41,859 nt of DNA from Eggerthellaceae bacterium (GCA_017440565.1 JAFSHA010000085.1:1-41859), one strand, 5' to 3'; positions 17,289 through 25,807 are shown, counted from the first letter of the stretch. Made by a program: numbers and translations. Notes: generated from the letters alone by a model not told the origin.

Positions 17289-18803
17289 ATGTGGCAGCGC
17301 TTCTCATTCTACGACGTGCGGGTTATCTGCCATTACCTGGGCACCTTGATCTTCTTCATGGCCGCCGTCATGACAGTTCCGCTTCTGACGGCTCTGCTGT
17401 GCCAGGAATGGGAGCCAGCCGCCCGCTACGCGAACTCGATAGGCGTGGCGTTGGTTGTCGGCGCCCTCTTGCGCTTCATGCGCATCGAGCCGGGCCGTTT
17501 GGGCAGGCGGCAAGCGCTTGTCGTCACGGGCTTGGCGTGGATCGTGCTGGCCCTCATCGCGTCGCTTCCGCTGTATGCCTCGGGGCATTACGCCACCTAT
17601 CTCGATGCGCTCTTCGACGGCGTCTCGGGTCTTACCACTACGGGTGCGAGCGTGATCGTCGATCTTGATCACCTGTCGAACGCCGACAACATGTTCCGCT
17701 TCATGATGCACCTGGTGGGTGGCTTGGGCCTTATCGTGGTGGCGCTTTCGCTGGGCTTGTTTGGCAAGCGCGGCGGCGCTTCGCTCTACACCTCGGAGGG
17801 GCGTAGCGAGCACGTGGTTCCCAACGTAGTGCAGACGACGCGCTACATTGCCCGCGTCACGCTCATGTGCATCGGCATCGCCACCATCATCCTTGCTGTC
17901 TTCATGCTCGTTTCGGGCATGGGGCCTGTGCGCTCGGTGTTGCATGCGTTCTGGGTTTCCGTCTCGGGTTTCGTGACGGGCGGCTTCGCGCCCATGAGCG
18001 GCTCCATCATGTACTATCAATCGCTTCCCATCGAGTTCGTGCTCATGGTGCTCATGATCTTGGGCAGCATCAACTTCGTGGTGTTTGCCGAGGTGGGGCG
18101 CGGTCGTGTGGGCATGTTCTTCCGCGATATTGAAACGAAGACCATGATCATCTGGATTGCGGTCATGACGGCGATTTTCACGGCGGCGCTTAGCCAAAGC
18201 GCGCTGTTCTCGGACTTGCCGGCGCTTCTGAGGCGCGGCATGTTCATGATCGTCTCCGCGTTCACCACTACGGGTTTCCAGACGGTCACGAGCAACCAGA
18301 TGACCACCATCTTCACATCGGGTGCGTTCATTTCCATCGCGCTGCTCATGGCCGTTGGCGGCGGGGCGGGCTCGACGTCGGGCGGCATCAAGTTCAGCCG
18401 TGTGGGCATCATCTACAAATCGGTGGTCTCTACGGTGAAGGAGGCGCTTGCCCCCGATTCGGCGCGCGTGGTGGTGGACTACAACCACGTGGGTCGCCGC
18501 GTGCTCACTCCCGAGATCGTGAAGTCGGCCATGACCGTGTTCATCCTGTTCATCATCACGTACGCCTTGGGTGCGCTTGTGGGCATTGCGCATGGCTTCG
18601 ACGCCACGCAGGCTATCTTCGAATCGGTTGCCATGACCTCCAACGGCGGTTTGCTGTCGGGCCTGGTGTCGCCTGGCATGCCGCCGACGCTTGAGCTGTT
18701 CTACATGTTCCAGATGTGGGCGGGGCGTCTTGAGTTCGTGACGTTGCTTGCCCTGGTGGTCGAAGTGGTGGTTTCGCTGGTCCCGCAGAAGAAGTCGAGG
18801 TAG
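17289..18803 (+). CDS. trkH: TrkH/KtrB-family potassium uptake channel subunit
   Basis: TrkH forms the K+-conducting pore of Trk/Ktr uptake systems in the cytoplasmic membrane. The 504-residue protein shows the four pore-loop repeats with selectivity-filter glycines: SGLTTTGAS, SGFVTGGFAP, SAFTTTGFQT and AMTSNGGLLSG. Helices 1 and 2 of the first repeat are preceded by an N-terminal pair, as in the SKT superfamily. No trkA or ktrA regulatory subunit is found next to it. It is preceded by a one-helix protein and followed after two bases by an exported OB-fold-like protein and rsgA, which suggests an operon. Confidence 0.92.
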   Translation: MWQRFSFYDVRVICHYLGTLIFFMAAVMTVPLLTALLCQEWEPAARYANSIGVALVVGALLRFMRIEPGRLGRRQALVVTGLAWIVLALIASLPLYASGHYATYLDALFDGVSGLTTTGASVIVDLDHLSNADNMFRFMMHLVGGLGLIVVALSLGLFGKRGGASLYTSEGRSEHVVPNVVQTTRYIARVTLMCIGIATIILAVFMLVSGMGPVRSVLHAFWVSVSGFVTGGFAPMSGSIMYYQSLPIEFVLMVLMILGSINFVVFAEVGRGRVGMFFRDIETKTMIIWIAVMTAIFTAALSQSALFSDLPALLRRGMFMIVSAFTTTGFQTVTSNQMTTIFTSGAFISIALLMAVGGGAGSTSGGIKFSRVGIIYKSVVSTVKEALAPDSARVVVDYNHVGRRVLTPEIVKSAMTVFILFIITYALGALVGIAHGFDATQAIFESVAMTSNGGLLSGLVSPGMPPTLELFYMFQMWAGRLEFVTLLALVVEVVVSLVPQKKSR

Positions 18804-18805
18804 CG

Positions 18806-19447
18806 ATGCGTTCGAAGGTTTGGCATGGCGAAGGGAGCGCGTCGGGTTTCGCGGCGTTGGCTCTTGCGCTGGCGTTGAGCGTGCTTCTGATGTTCGGCGG
18901 CGCCCATGCGGCGTTTGCCTCGCAACCGTCTGGGGTGCAGGAGCCGGCTGAGGAGGGGCCCTCCAATTTTGTTGACCCCCAGCAGCGTCCCGACAGCTCG
19001 TTTATCTACGATACGCTGATTTCCGACCTCGCCGAAGCTGATTCTTACTACAACGGCCAGACCGTCCAGGTGACGGGTGAGGCCGTGGGCGACAACCTTG
19101 CGGTGCTGTTTGACGAGGGGCATCGCTGGATCACGCTGCAGGCAAGCGATGCCAGCTTTGCGCAGGTCACCGTGTACATGACGGCCGATGCGGCTTCGGC
19201 TATCGACACGTTCGGGGCGTACGGCAAGACCGGTTCGACGGTGCAAGTGCGCGGCGTGTTCAACCTTGCGTGCAACGAGCACGAGGGCTTAAGCGACATC
19301 CATGCCGAATATGTGAACGTCGTCAAACGAGGCTCGGTTCATCCAGACGAATTCGTGCCCGCGCACTTCGCGCCGGGTTTGATGCTTGCCCTCGTTGCGG
19401 GAATCCTCGTGTTCGTGTACTACCGACTGAGGGAGCGCAGACGATGA
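18806..19447 (+). CDS. Exported membrane-anchored protein, OB-fold-like
   Basis: The 213-residue protein has a signal peptide (hydrophobic stretch to FASQP, about residue 39), a globular part of about 130 residues and one C-terminal helix (GLMLALVAGILVFVYY) followed by RLRERRR, so it should be a type I membrane protein facing out. The globular part contains GQTVQVTGEAVGDNL and TVQVRGVFN, reminiscent of OB-fold domains in exported tRNA-anticodon-like or nucleic-acid-binding-type proteins. It starts two bases after trkH stops and its stop overlaps the rsgA start (ATGA). No function is recognised; the fold suggestion is by eye. Confidence 0.7.
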   Translation: MRSKVWHGEGSASGFAALALALALSVLLMFGGAHAAFASQPSGVQEPAEEGPSNFVDPQQRPDSSFIYDTLISDLAEADSYYNGQTVQVTGEAVGDNLAVLFDEGHRWITLQASDASFAQVTVYMTADAASAIDTFGAYGKTGSTVQVRGVFNLACNEHEGLSDIHAEYVNVVKRGSVHPDEFVPAHFAPGLMLALVAGILVFVYYRLRERRR

Positions 19448-20523
19448 CGGAGGCCGAAGTGGTTTTGCGTCGCGGGGAAGTGGTGAAGCTCGACCGCGGC
19501 TTTCCCCTGGTGCGTTTCGAAGATGGAACTTCGATGCGGTGCGAGCATGCAACCGCCCTGGTGAAGGGCGAGAAGGTGCGCGCGGTTATCGGGGACGTGG
19601 TGGAAGTGGCCGTGCCCGACGGGCATGACATGGCCATCATCGAGCGCATCTGCCCGCGTTGGCGCTCTTTCGTGCGCAAGGACCCTACCGAGCGGGCGCT
19701 TCCGCAGGTGCTTGCCGCCAATTTCGATCGCGTCATCGTGGCGCAGCCTCTTTCCGAGGTGAACATGCGCCGCCTCGAGCGTGAGCTGGTGCTGGCGCAT
19801 GAGACGGGCGCGGCGGTGACGGTGGTGCTCACGAAGGCCGACTTGGCGCATGATGAGGACGAAGTGCTTCGCGTCTTAGAGCAGGTGCGCGCGCTTGCGG
19901 GGCGCGACATCGAGACGCTGGTGGTTTCTTCACACGATCCGCAGTCGGTTGAGGCGGTGCGCGCTGTGGTGGGCCCTGGGCAGATGGCCGTGCTCATCGG
20001 GCGCAGCGGCGTGGGCAAGTCCAGCTTGGTCAACCTGCTTCTGGGCTATGAGCTTCAGGAGACTCAGGCGGTGCGTGAAGGTGACGGCAAGGGCCGGCAC
20101 ACCACGGTGAGCCGTGAGGTCATCGAGCTTCCCGGCGGCGGGCGTATCGTGGACATGCCGGGTGTGCGTGGTTTGGGCCTGTGGGATGCCGATGCGGGCA
20201 TCGAGGCGGCGTTTCCCGACGTGGAGGAGCTGGCTGAGCAGTGCCGGTTCCGCGACTGCAGGCATGTGAACGAGCCTGGGTGCGCGGTGTTGGCGGCGCT
20301 TGATTCGGGTGAGTTGTCCCGTGCGCGCTATGACTCGTACCGCGCGCTTAAGGACGAGACGCATGCCATCAAGGAGCGTCGCGAGCAGGCGCGCTGGATG
20401 CAGGGCGAAAAGGCCTCGAATGCCAAGCGGGGCGGTAAGACGGGCAAGCCCGGCCGCGGGAAATCCTCCGAGAAGATGAAGGGCATTTCGAAGGCCCGCA
20501 AGGAAGTCAACAAGCGCCGTTAG
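19444..20523 (+). CDS. rsgA: Ribosome small-subunit-dependent GTPase
   Basis: RsgA (YjeQ) is a circularly permuted GTPase that helps the late maturation of the 30S subunit. In the 359-residue protein an N-terminal OB-fold comes first, then G4 (TKAD, near 139), G1 (GRSGVGKSS, near 186), G2/G3 (DMPGVRG) and the zinc-binding segment with Cys-x5-Cys-x-His (CRFRDCRH), ending in Cys of EPGC. The C-terminus is a Lys/Arg/Gly-rich tail of about 50 residues, probably RNA-contacting. ATG 19444 overlaps the preceding stop by four bases; the longer frame from 19270 has no support. Confidence 0.93.
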   Translation: MTEAEVVLRRGEVVKLDRGFPLVRFEDGTSMRCEHATALVKGEKVRAVIGDVVEVAVPDGHDMAIIERICPRWRSFVRKDPTERALPQVLAANFDRVIVAQPLSEVNMRRLERELVLAHETGAAVTVVLTKADLAHDEDEVLRVLEQVRALAGRDIETLVVSSHDPQSVEAVRAVVGPGQMAVLIGRSGVGKSSLVNLLLGYELQETQAVREGDGKGRHTTVSREVIELPGGGRIVDMPGVRGLGLWDADAGIEAAFPDVEELAEQCRFRDCRHVNEPGCAVLAALDSGELSRARYDSYRALKDETHAIKERREQARWMQGEKASNAKRGGKTGKPGRGKSSEKMKGISKARKEVNKRR

Positions 20524-20625
20524 AGTTTTCGGTTGCTCCGCAGGTTGGGGAATGTGGGTAGCATCGAAGCGATGCGTTGTTGCTACAATTTCGTGTTAGC
20601 AGTTGACGCGGTGGAGGTGCGCGAT

Positions 20626-22044
20626 ATGGATCGAAAGAAGCTGATCGGGTTGGTGGCGGGTGTTGCCATTCCGATCGCCCTCATCGCGCTTCAACCGTTT
20701 GCGGGGCTGACGATGCAAGGAACAGCCGCCTTCTCCATTCTTCTCGGTGCCATTGTGTGGTGGATTGTCGGAGTGCTTCCCGATTACGTGACCGCGCTTA
20801 CCATGGCGGCTCTGTTCGTCCTGGTGGCTGACATTCCGGCGGACGTGACGTTCAGTGCGTTTTCGTCTTCGACGTGGTGGCTTTTGGTGTGCGCGTTTTG
20901 CATGGGGCTTGGCATGCAGCGAAGCGGCCTGCTCAAGCGGCTTTCCCTGTCGATTCTCGACCGATTCCCCCACACGTTTCGCGCGCAGGCGACCGGCCTC
21001 ATGGCCGCTGCGTTCGTGACCAGCCCCTTCATTCCCAGTTTGGCGGCGAAGTGCGCCATCCTGACGCCCATAGCCTTGAGCATCAGCGATCAGATGGGTT
21101 ACGAACGTAAGAGTCGCGAGGCAAATGGCCTGTTCCTGGCGTTGTTCACGGTGATTCGCAATATGGGGCCTGCGGTCATCAGCGCCTCGTTTGTGGGCTA
21201 CGTGGTGCTGGGGTTGCTGCCCGAGGATGTTCAGGGGCAGTTCGATTTGATCCATTGGCTCTTGGCGGCGCTTCCGTGGCTTGTCCTAGTGACGGTGTTG
21301 AACTTCGCGGCCATCATGGTGATGTTTGAGCCGAAGGTCGAGCGTGCGGCGCGCAGGGCACGGCGTGGCGGTGCGGCCAAACGAGGCGCGTCAGTTGAGC
21401 ACGAGGATCTGGGCCCCATGACGTTGGCCGAGAAACAGATGCTGGCCATTGTCGGTGTTGCCGTGCTTATGTGGGTGTTCGAGCGCTGGCATGGGGTGCC
21501 GGCCTATATCGTGGCTATCTTCGCCGTGGTGGCCATGGTGTTTTGCGGGCAGTTCAAGAATGCCGACTTACGTGGCGGGATTGCCTGGGAGAACATCCTT
21601 TTCATGGGCGTGGTGCTGGGCTTGGCCCCAGCGTTTGCGTATGCGGGCGTTGACGTGTGGGTCGTGGGTTCGTGCGCACCGCTGCTCACGGCGTTTGCGG
21701 GAAACCCTTACGCGATCGTGGGCATTATTGCGGTTGTCACGCTGGTGCTGCGGTTCGTCATCGTGTCCGAGACGGCTTTCATCAACATCTTCATGGTGTT
21801 TGCCGTTCCGCTTGCGCCGCAGCTGGGCATAAGCCCCTGGATCATCGGCTTTTGCGTGTACGCGATGGTGAATCCGTGGTTCACGGTGTACCAGAACCCG
21901 GTGTACATTGCCGCTATCGGGTCGGTTGACAGCAAGATGACCGACCATGCCATCCAAGCGCGGTTCTGCGCCGTTTACATGGCCATTTGCTTTGTGGCCC
22001 TGTTGGCGTCGGTGCCGTACTGGCAGATGCTGGGGCTGGCGTAG
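20626..22044 (+). CDS. DASS (SLC13) family anion/dicarboxylate transporter
   Basis: This 472-residue membrane protein with about 11-12 hydrophobic segments matches the divalent anion:sodium symporter family, which imports C4-dicarboxylates, citrate, sulfate or phosphate. Two related halves are visible, each with a re-entrant stretch (TSPFIPSLAAKCAILTPIA and a later SETAFINIFMVFAVPL). A loop rich in Arg/Lys near 245-265 separates them. ATG 20626 follows GGAGG at 20613-20617; the longer frame from 20533 is unsupported. TACAAT at 20584-20589 could be a -10 box. The substrate cannot be deduced, but dicarboxylate uptake would fit a fumarate-respiring relative. Confidence 0.85.
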   Translation: MDRKKLIGLVAGVAIPIALIALQPFAGLTMQGTAAFSILLGAIVWWIVGVLPDYVTALTMAALFVLVADIPADVTFSAFSSSTWWLLVCAFCMGLGMQRSGLLKRLSLSILDRFPHTFRAQATGLMAAAFVTSPFIPSLAAKCAILTPIALSISDQMGYERKSREANGLFLALFTVIRNMGPAVISASFVGYVVLGLLPEDVQGQFDLIHWLLAALPWLVLVTVLNFAAIMVMFEPKVERAARRARRGGAAKRGASVEHEDLGPMTLAEKQMLAIVGVAVLMWVFERWHGVPAYIVAIFAVVAMVFCGQFKNADLRGGIAWENILFMGVVLGLAPAFAYAGVDVWVVGSCAPLLTAFAGNPYAIVGIIAVVTLVLRFVIVSETAFINIFMVFAVPLAPQLGISPWIIGFCVYAMVNPWFTVYQNPVYIAAIGSVDSKMTDHAIQARFCAVYMAICFVALLASVPYWQMLGLA

Positions 22045-22066
22045 GCCAGGCGGCGCCCCCTGGTGG

Positions 22067-22099
22067 AATTCCCGCACGCGAGGGCGTTTTTGCACACAA
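22067..22099 (+). repeat. Half copy (3' arm only) of the palindromic element
   Basis: These 33 bases match the terminal arm of the full copies: the outer TTTTGCACACAA and an inner stretch GGAATTCCCGCACGCGAGG (22065-22083) that is identical to the arm of the copy at 25523-25701. The matching opposite arm is missing. It lies between the convergent ends of the DASS carrier and the first ATPase gene. Confidence 0.8.
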
Positions 22100-22151
22100 C
22101 TTCGAAAGTGGTTTCAGCGAGATGTGCGGGGAAGCGGCTTTTGCGTCTTGG

Positions 22152-23567
22152 CTATGCGTAAAGATCGTCGATGGTCACGAGGCGCAGATGGCTATCGCTT
22201 CTTGCCAGCGTTTGCAGTTCCTCGGAAAAGCCCGATTTCGAAAATAGGTAGTAGTGCTTTTCAGCGTTGGGGAATCGATGCGCTTTCTCGACGAGGTCAC
22301 GGTAGGTTGCGGCACCCACCGGCGTTACGGTGAATTTGCATTCACCTACAATGATCTGCGCTCCTCGGGGGGTATTGCCGTGCTCCTTCGAGAAGCCGAC
22401 GACGTCGATCTCGCAGTTTTTGTCCCACCATCTACCTATGCTGTCGCAGCGTATCGGCAGGTTGCCCCGACGATGCTCGCGCCGCAGCCAGTTGCGGCAT
22501 ATTTCCTCAAAGGTGCGGGATGCGAACTCGTTCATGCGGGGAGCGACTTCGTTTCGATACACGCCCTCGGCGTCAAACATCTCCAGGTCCGACTTATTCG
22601 GGAATACGAACGAGTACCAGAATCGGAAGAACTCGTCGGTTAGCTGGTAGAGCCCTCGAGTTCCCTTGGATTGCTCATTTGGTGACGACCCGACGGAAAA
22701 CTCCCTTCTTACGATGTGGAGTTCAATGAGGTTTCGCAGGTACACGCTTGCGCGCTGGGCATCGATCATGGCTCGCTGTGCGATTTCGTTGAGGGAAGAC
22801 GCGCCGAGCGCGATGGCTTGGATGATGCCGTTGTACATGGCTGTTTCGCGCAGCTCCTGATGAAGCAAAAACTCCACCTCGCTGTACAGGGGCGAGCCCT
22901 TGCGCAGGATATGCGAGATGATGTTCTTCTCGAGGTTGACCTCAGGGTCAAACTGGGCTAAGTAGTGGGGGATGCCGCCCAATGTTGCGAAGGCTTCAAC
23001 TTGTTGAACGGGGCTGTAGCCGGGGAAGAACTGTGCAGCGACCCAATATGGCATAGGATCGAGCTTCATGATGCCGGTGGCTCGACCGTACAGGGGGTTC
23101 TTCTCGGCGAGCAGTTCCTTCTCCATGAAGCTCATGGCGCTGCCGCAAAGGATCAGCGTGATATCCGCGTTTTTGAGGGAGTGATCCCAGAGGCCCTGCA
23201 GGACGGAGGGTAGGGACGGGTCTGATTTCACAAGGTAGGGAAACTCGTCGAGTATGACGAGCTTTTTTCCTGCGAAGGGCAGAGATGGGATGTCGAGCAG
23301 GGCGCTTTCCCATGACTCGTATGCGCTTGTGTAGCGCCCAGCGGGCGCGCCGGCCTCGAACATGCGCCTCGAAAAAGTCGCGAGCTGCTCAGCGCGAGTG
23401 GCTTCGGGTGCGGAAAAGAACACGTGGGGCTTGCCTTTGGCGAATTCGGCAAGCAGCTCGGTTTTGCCCACGCGTCGCCTGCCGTAGAGGAAGACGAGCT
23501 GGGCCTTCGACGAGGAATGACAGTTTTCCAGGAAGGTCAGTTCGTCCTCTCTTCCGATGAACTTCAT
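22152..23567 (-). CDS. AAA ATPase with DUF234 / PD-(D/E)XK-like C-terminus (copy 1)
   Basis: The 471-residue protein belongs to the archaeal-type ATPase_2/DUF234 family of unknown function. Walker A is GRRRVGKTE near 30, Walker B is LVILDEFPYL near 125, and a sensor segment LILCGSAMSFM follows. A winged-helix-like part lies in the middle (about 240-330), and the C-terminal region has EIDVVG then GECKF, which fits the Asp...Glu-x-Lys core of restriction-endonuclease-like folds. AAGGAG before ATG 23567 supports the start. A triple palindrome lies 76-123 bases upstream and copies of a structured repeat flank it. A divergent paralogue lies upstream on the same strand. Related genes are often multicopy and patchily distributed, which suggests transfer. 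Confidence 0.88.
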   Translation of the reverse strand: MKFIGREDELTFLENCHSSSKAQLVFLYGRRRVGKTELLAEFAKGKPHVFFSAPEATRAEQLATFSRRMFEAGAPAGRYTSAYESWESALLDIPSLPFAGKKLVILDEFPYLVKSDPSLPSVLQGLWDHSLKNADITLILCGSAMSFMEKELLAEKNPLYGRATGIMKLDPMPYWVAAQFFPGYSPVQQVEAFATLGGIPHYLAQFDPEVNLEKNIISHILRKGSPLYSEVEFLLHQELRETAMYNGIIQAIALGASSLNEIAQRAMIDAQRASVYLRNLIELHIVRREFSVGSSPNEQSKGTRGLYQLTDEFFRFWYSFVFPNKSDLEMFDAEGVYRNEVAPRMNEFASRTFEEICRNWLRREHRRGNLPIRCDSIGRWWDKNCEIDVVGFSKEHGNTPRGAQIIVGECKFTVTPVGAATYRDLVEKAHRFPNAEKHYYLFSKSGFSEELQTLARSDSHLRLVTIDDLYA

Positions 23568-23642
23568 GGTCTTCTCCTTCGGGCTGCTTTGCTGGCCTTT
23601 GCCATTGGGTGGTGCTTTCGTTATTTGAGTGCTAGCTTATGG

Positions 23643-23690
23643 TTCAAATCACGATTTGTCAAATCACGATTTGACAAATCGTGATTTGAA
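23643..23690. promoter_or_regulatory. Triple quasi-palindromic operator-like site
   Basis: Three 14-bp units follow at a 15-base period: CAAATCACGATTTG (23645-23658), the same (23660-23673), and its complement CAAATCGTGATTTG (23675-23688). Each unit is itself a 6-bp inverted repeat around AC/GT, and the 48 bases together form a palindrome broken only at the two central bases. It is AT-rich against a GC-rich background and lies upstream of the first ATPase gene. Confidence 0.75.
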
Positions 23691-23748
23691 TAAGGAGCGA
23701 ATTCGCGTTCCGAAGGATGCTTGGGAAGGGTCGTGGGCGGATGTTGAC

Positions 23749-23929
23749 TTGTGTGCAAAATCGGCCTCGAGATGAGATCGATTCATTGCAAGACCGCCTC
23801 GAATTGCCGTCCGGGTGGCCTCGCGAGATGGTTTTCCGGGTTCGGAGTGCCTTTCAAGCCGCAATATCTGGCATTCTGCGAAGGGCGGCAGCCCGATCCA
23901 CCTCATCTCGAGGCCCTTTTTGCACACAA
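23749..23929 (+). repeat. Full copy of the palindromic element (plus orientation)
   Basis: Terminal arms of 28 bases (23749-23776 and 23902-23929) are inverted repeats with two mismatches: outer TTGTGTGCAAAA, inner GGCCTCGAGATGAG. The interior shares blocks with the copy at 25523-25701, including TTGCCG, GGTTTTCCGGGTTCG and CG.ATATC.GGCAT. No credible gene lies inside. It occupies most of the 391-base gap between the two ATPase genes; the rest of that gap is the triple palindrome at 23643-23690. Confidence 0.85.
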
Positions 23930-23958
23930 CTCGGAAGGCGGTGGTTGGCGGGATGGGC

Positions 23959-25359
23959 CTACAGCAGCTGATTCCTGTCGATGAGGAACAGCGTATCCCC
24001 TCGCTCGGGTAGGGTGAGGATTTCCTCGTCGAAGCCGGTTTTCGAGAAGAGGCACAAAATGGCCTTGTCGGCGTCATCCCCGAGAAGCAATCGGGCCTTC
24101 TCGACCAGCGCCGCATGCTCGCGGCGGGAAAACGGCCGGGATTCGTGGTACTTGCATTCGCCGAGGAGGGGGACCGCGTTATCAGAGGACGTTGCGCACA
24201 CGTCTATCTCGATGGTATTCTTCCGATTCCAATAGGCACCTATTCGGTTGGGCTCGAAGGGGATTTCTCCACGTTGGCAAAGCCTGGCAAGCGTTTGACG
24301 CGAGACCCCCTCGAACGCTTGGGCCACGAATCTCTCATCGAACGATGTGGCTATGGCTCGTTGGCTCGGTTTGCAGTTGCCAAGCTCGATGTCCCCCTCA
24401 TAGGGAAGGACGTAGGTGAACCAAAAGCTAAGCAGGCCATCGCTGATGCGGTACAGTCCGTTCTTGCTCCTTTCGGGGGCTTTTTCCGTTGCGGGGGTTT
24501 GGCGCTCCACGTATCCGAGGCGCTCGAGGATTTTCAGGTACGGCGACACTTCCGTTTGCGGCTTTTCGAGCATTGCCGCAATTTCGGAGAGACGATGCTT
24601 TCCGTAGGCAATTGCCCTGAGAATGGAATAGTGCGTGATGGGGTTGCGCGTGTCCTGGGCGAGAAGGAACCGGGGTTCGTTGTAAAGAAAGCCCGAGGTT
24701 GATAGCAGGTTGGTGCAAATGGCTTCGTCAATTTGCGCTTCGTGAAAAAACTCCATGTATTTCGGAACGCCGCCCGTGATGGCGTACATGCGCATTTGGT
24801 CTTCGAAGCTATATTCCTCAAAGCCTTCCCTCGCGTCGTCGAAGGGAAGCTCTTTGAGCTTGATTTGCGCCGTAGTGCGCCCGTAAAGCGGGCTTGTCGA
24901 CTCGAGTACGCCCTCTTCCATCATGTGGGTGGACGAGCCGCATACCACAAGCATGACGTTGGCGTCTTGAAGCAGCTCGTCCCAAGCGTATTGCAAAATG
25001 GATGGGAAAGCGGGGTTGGCCTCCATGAGGTAGGGAAGTTCGTCGATGATGAGGATCTTCGTTTCGTCGCGGTGGAAGTCGGCGAAAAGGCGCAGCGAGA
25101 GCCTCCAGTCGGCGTTGCCGTTTTCGGCGAGTTCGGGAAGGCCTACGAAGCTTCCAATCATCTGGGCGAATCTCTGGCGGTTGAGCGCCTCGTTTTCTCT
25201 CGATGCGAGGAAGTAGAGGGCCTTTTTCTCGCGGATGAACTGCTTGAGCAGTCGGGTTTTTCCTATGCGCCTGCGCCCGTAGACGGCTACGAACGAGCGC
25301 CCGCGCGCGTATTCTCTTTCAAGCAGGCTGATTTCGCGCGATCTTCCGAGGAACTCCAT
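23959..25359 (-). CDS. AAA ATPase with DUF234 / PD-(D/E)XK-like C-terminus (copy 2)
   Basis: The 466-residue paralogue has Walker A GRRRIGKTR near 29, Walker B ILIIDELPYL near 112, the sensor stretch VVCGSSTHMM, an ATPase lid with SPLYGRT, and a winged-helix-like region. The C-terminal part has EIDVCATS then LLGECKYHE, again a nuclease-like Asp...Glu-x-Lys pattern. It differs strongly from copy 1, so this is not a recent duplication. AAGGAA lies before ATG 25359. A single 14-bp palindrome (25417-25430) lies upstream in an AT-rich promoter region, and a copy of the structured repeat begins 163 bases upstream of the start. The role is unknown; defence, plasmid-like maintenance or DNA mobility are possible. 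Confidence 0.88.
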   Translation of the reverse strand: MEFLGRSREISLLEREYARGRSFVAVYGRRRIGKTRLLKQFIREKKALYFLASRENEALNRQRFAQMIGSFVGLPELAENGNADWRLSLRLFADFHRDETKILIIDELPYLMEANPAFPSILQYAWDELLQDANVMLVVCGSSTHMMEEGVLESTSPLYGRTTAQIKLKELPFDDAREGFEEYSFEDQMRMYAITGGVPKYMEFFHEAQIDEAICTNLLSTSGFLYNEPRFLLAQDTRNPITHYSILRAIAYGKHRLSEIAAMLEKPQTEVSPYLKILERLGYVERQTPATEKAPERSKNGLYRISDGLLSFWFTYVLPYEGDIELGNCKPSQRAIATSFDERFVAQAFEGVSRQTLARLCQRGEIPFEPNRIGAYWNRKNTIEIDVCATSSDNAVPLLGECKYHESRPFSRREHAALVEKARLLLGDDADKAILCLFSKTGFDEEILTLPERGDTLFLIDRNQLL

Positions 25360-25416
25360 GGCCTTCCTTTCGACGCTTCGGGAGCCTTATTGTATCACAT
25401 AAGAATCGCATTTATA

Positions 25417-25430
25417 ATAAACACGTTTAT
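25417..25430. promoter_or_regulatory. Single CACG-centred palindrome upstream of ATPase copy 2
   Basis: ATAAACACGTTTAT is a 6-bp inverted repeat around AC, with the same layout and core (AA.CACG.TT) as the units upstream of ATPase copy 1. The surrounding 25385-25435 is AT-rich and contains TATAAA- and TACAAT-like boxes on the minus strand, so this is probably the promoter of ATPase copy 2. Confidence 0.5.
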
Positions 25431-25522
25431 ATCAATGGGCAATTGCTTCCGAAGACGATCGACCTGCGTCCCTCGGCCCTACTCGAGGCTTCCCGTCTTC
25501 GTCCTCAATCCCCTTTGGTAAG

Positions 25523-25701
25523 TTGTGTGCGAAAAGGGCCTCGCGTGCGGGGAATTTGGGCTGCGACCTTGTACGAGATGCCGGATATCGCGGTCGGGAC
25601 GCGCCGCGAACCCGAAAAACCAGCTCGCAGGCCCGCCAATGCGGCAAGTCGGGGCAACTCCCCGACGGAATTCCCGCACGCGAGGCCGATTTTGCACACA
25701 A
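25523..25701 (-). repeat. Full copy of the palindromic element (minus orientation)
   Basis: Arms 25523-25556 and 25669-25701 are inverted repeats with three mismatches and one extra base: outer TTGTGTGC, inner GGCCTCGCGTGCGGG then AATT. Read on the minus strand, its interior aligns with the copy at 23749-23929 (GGTTTTTCGGGTTCG; CG.ATATC.GGCAT). A perfect 7-bp inner hairpin lies at 25648-25666 (GTCGGGG/CCCCGAC). It fills much of the 448-base gap between ATPase copy 2 and queT; no gene is seen in that gap. Confidence 0.85.
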
Positions 25702-25807
25702 GTTTGCTACACTGCGTTTCGCGCTTGCACCGTTGGGCCCTGCTTGCGCCGTTTGACCTGTCGTTGCCCATAGCCCGTGGCTTTTCGCCACGCGGAAGGA
25801 GAAACCC

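Noticed and set aside
17304-18593. A 429-codon minus-strand frame opposite trkH
   Set aside because: It is low-complexity (His, Arg, Glu) and lies wholly opposite trkH.
23643-23690. CRISPR array or iteron origin
   Set aside because: The repeats are separated by only one base, and there is no replication gene or cas gene; an operator reading is simpler.
23749-23929. Small proteins encoded within the palindromic element
   Set aside because: Open frames exist in several phases of both copies but have no consistent start, ribosome site or conserved frame; conservation follows base pairing instead.
22060-25702. Insertion sequence with terminal inverted repeats
   Set aside because: No transposase is encoded in or between the copies, and no target-site duplication could be recognised.
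25702-25807. preQ1 riboswitch before queT
   Set aside because: Only a short hairpin near the ribosome site is present, without the known preQ1 aptamer motif.
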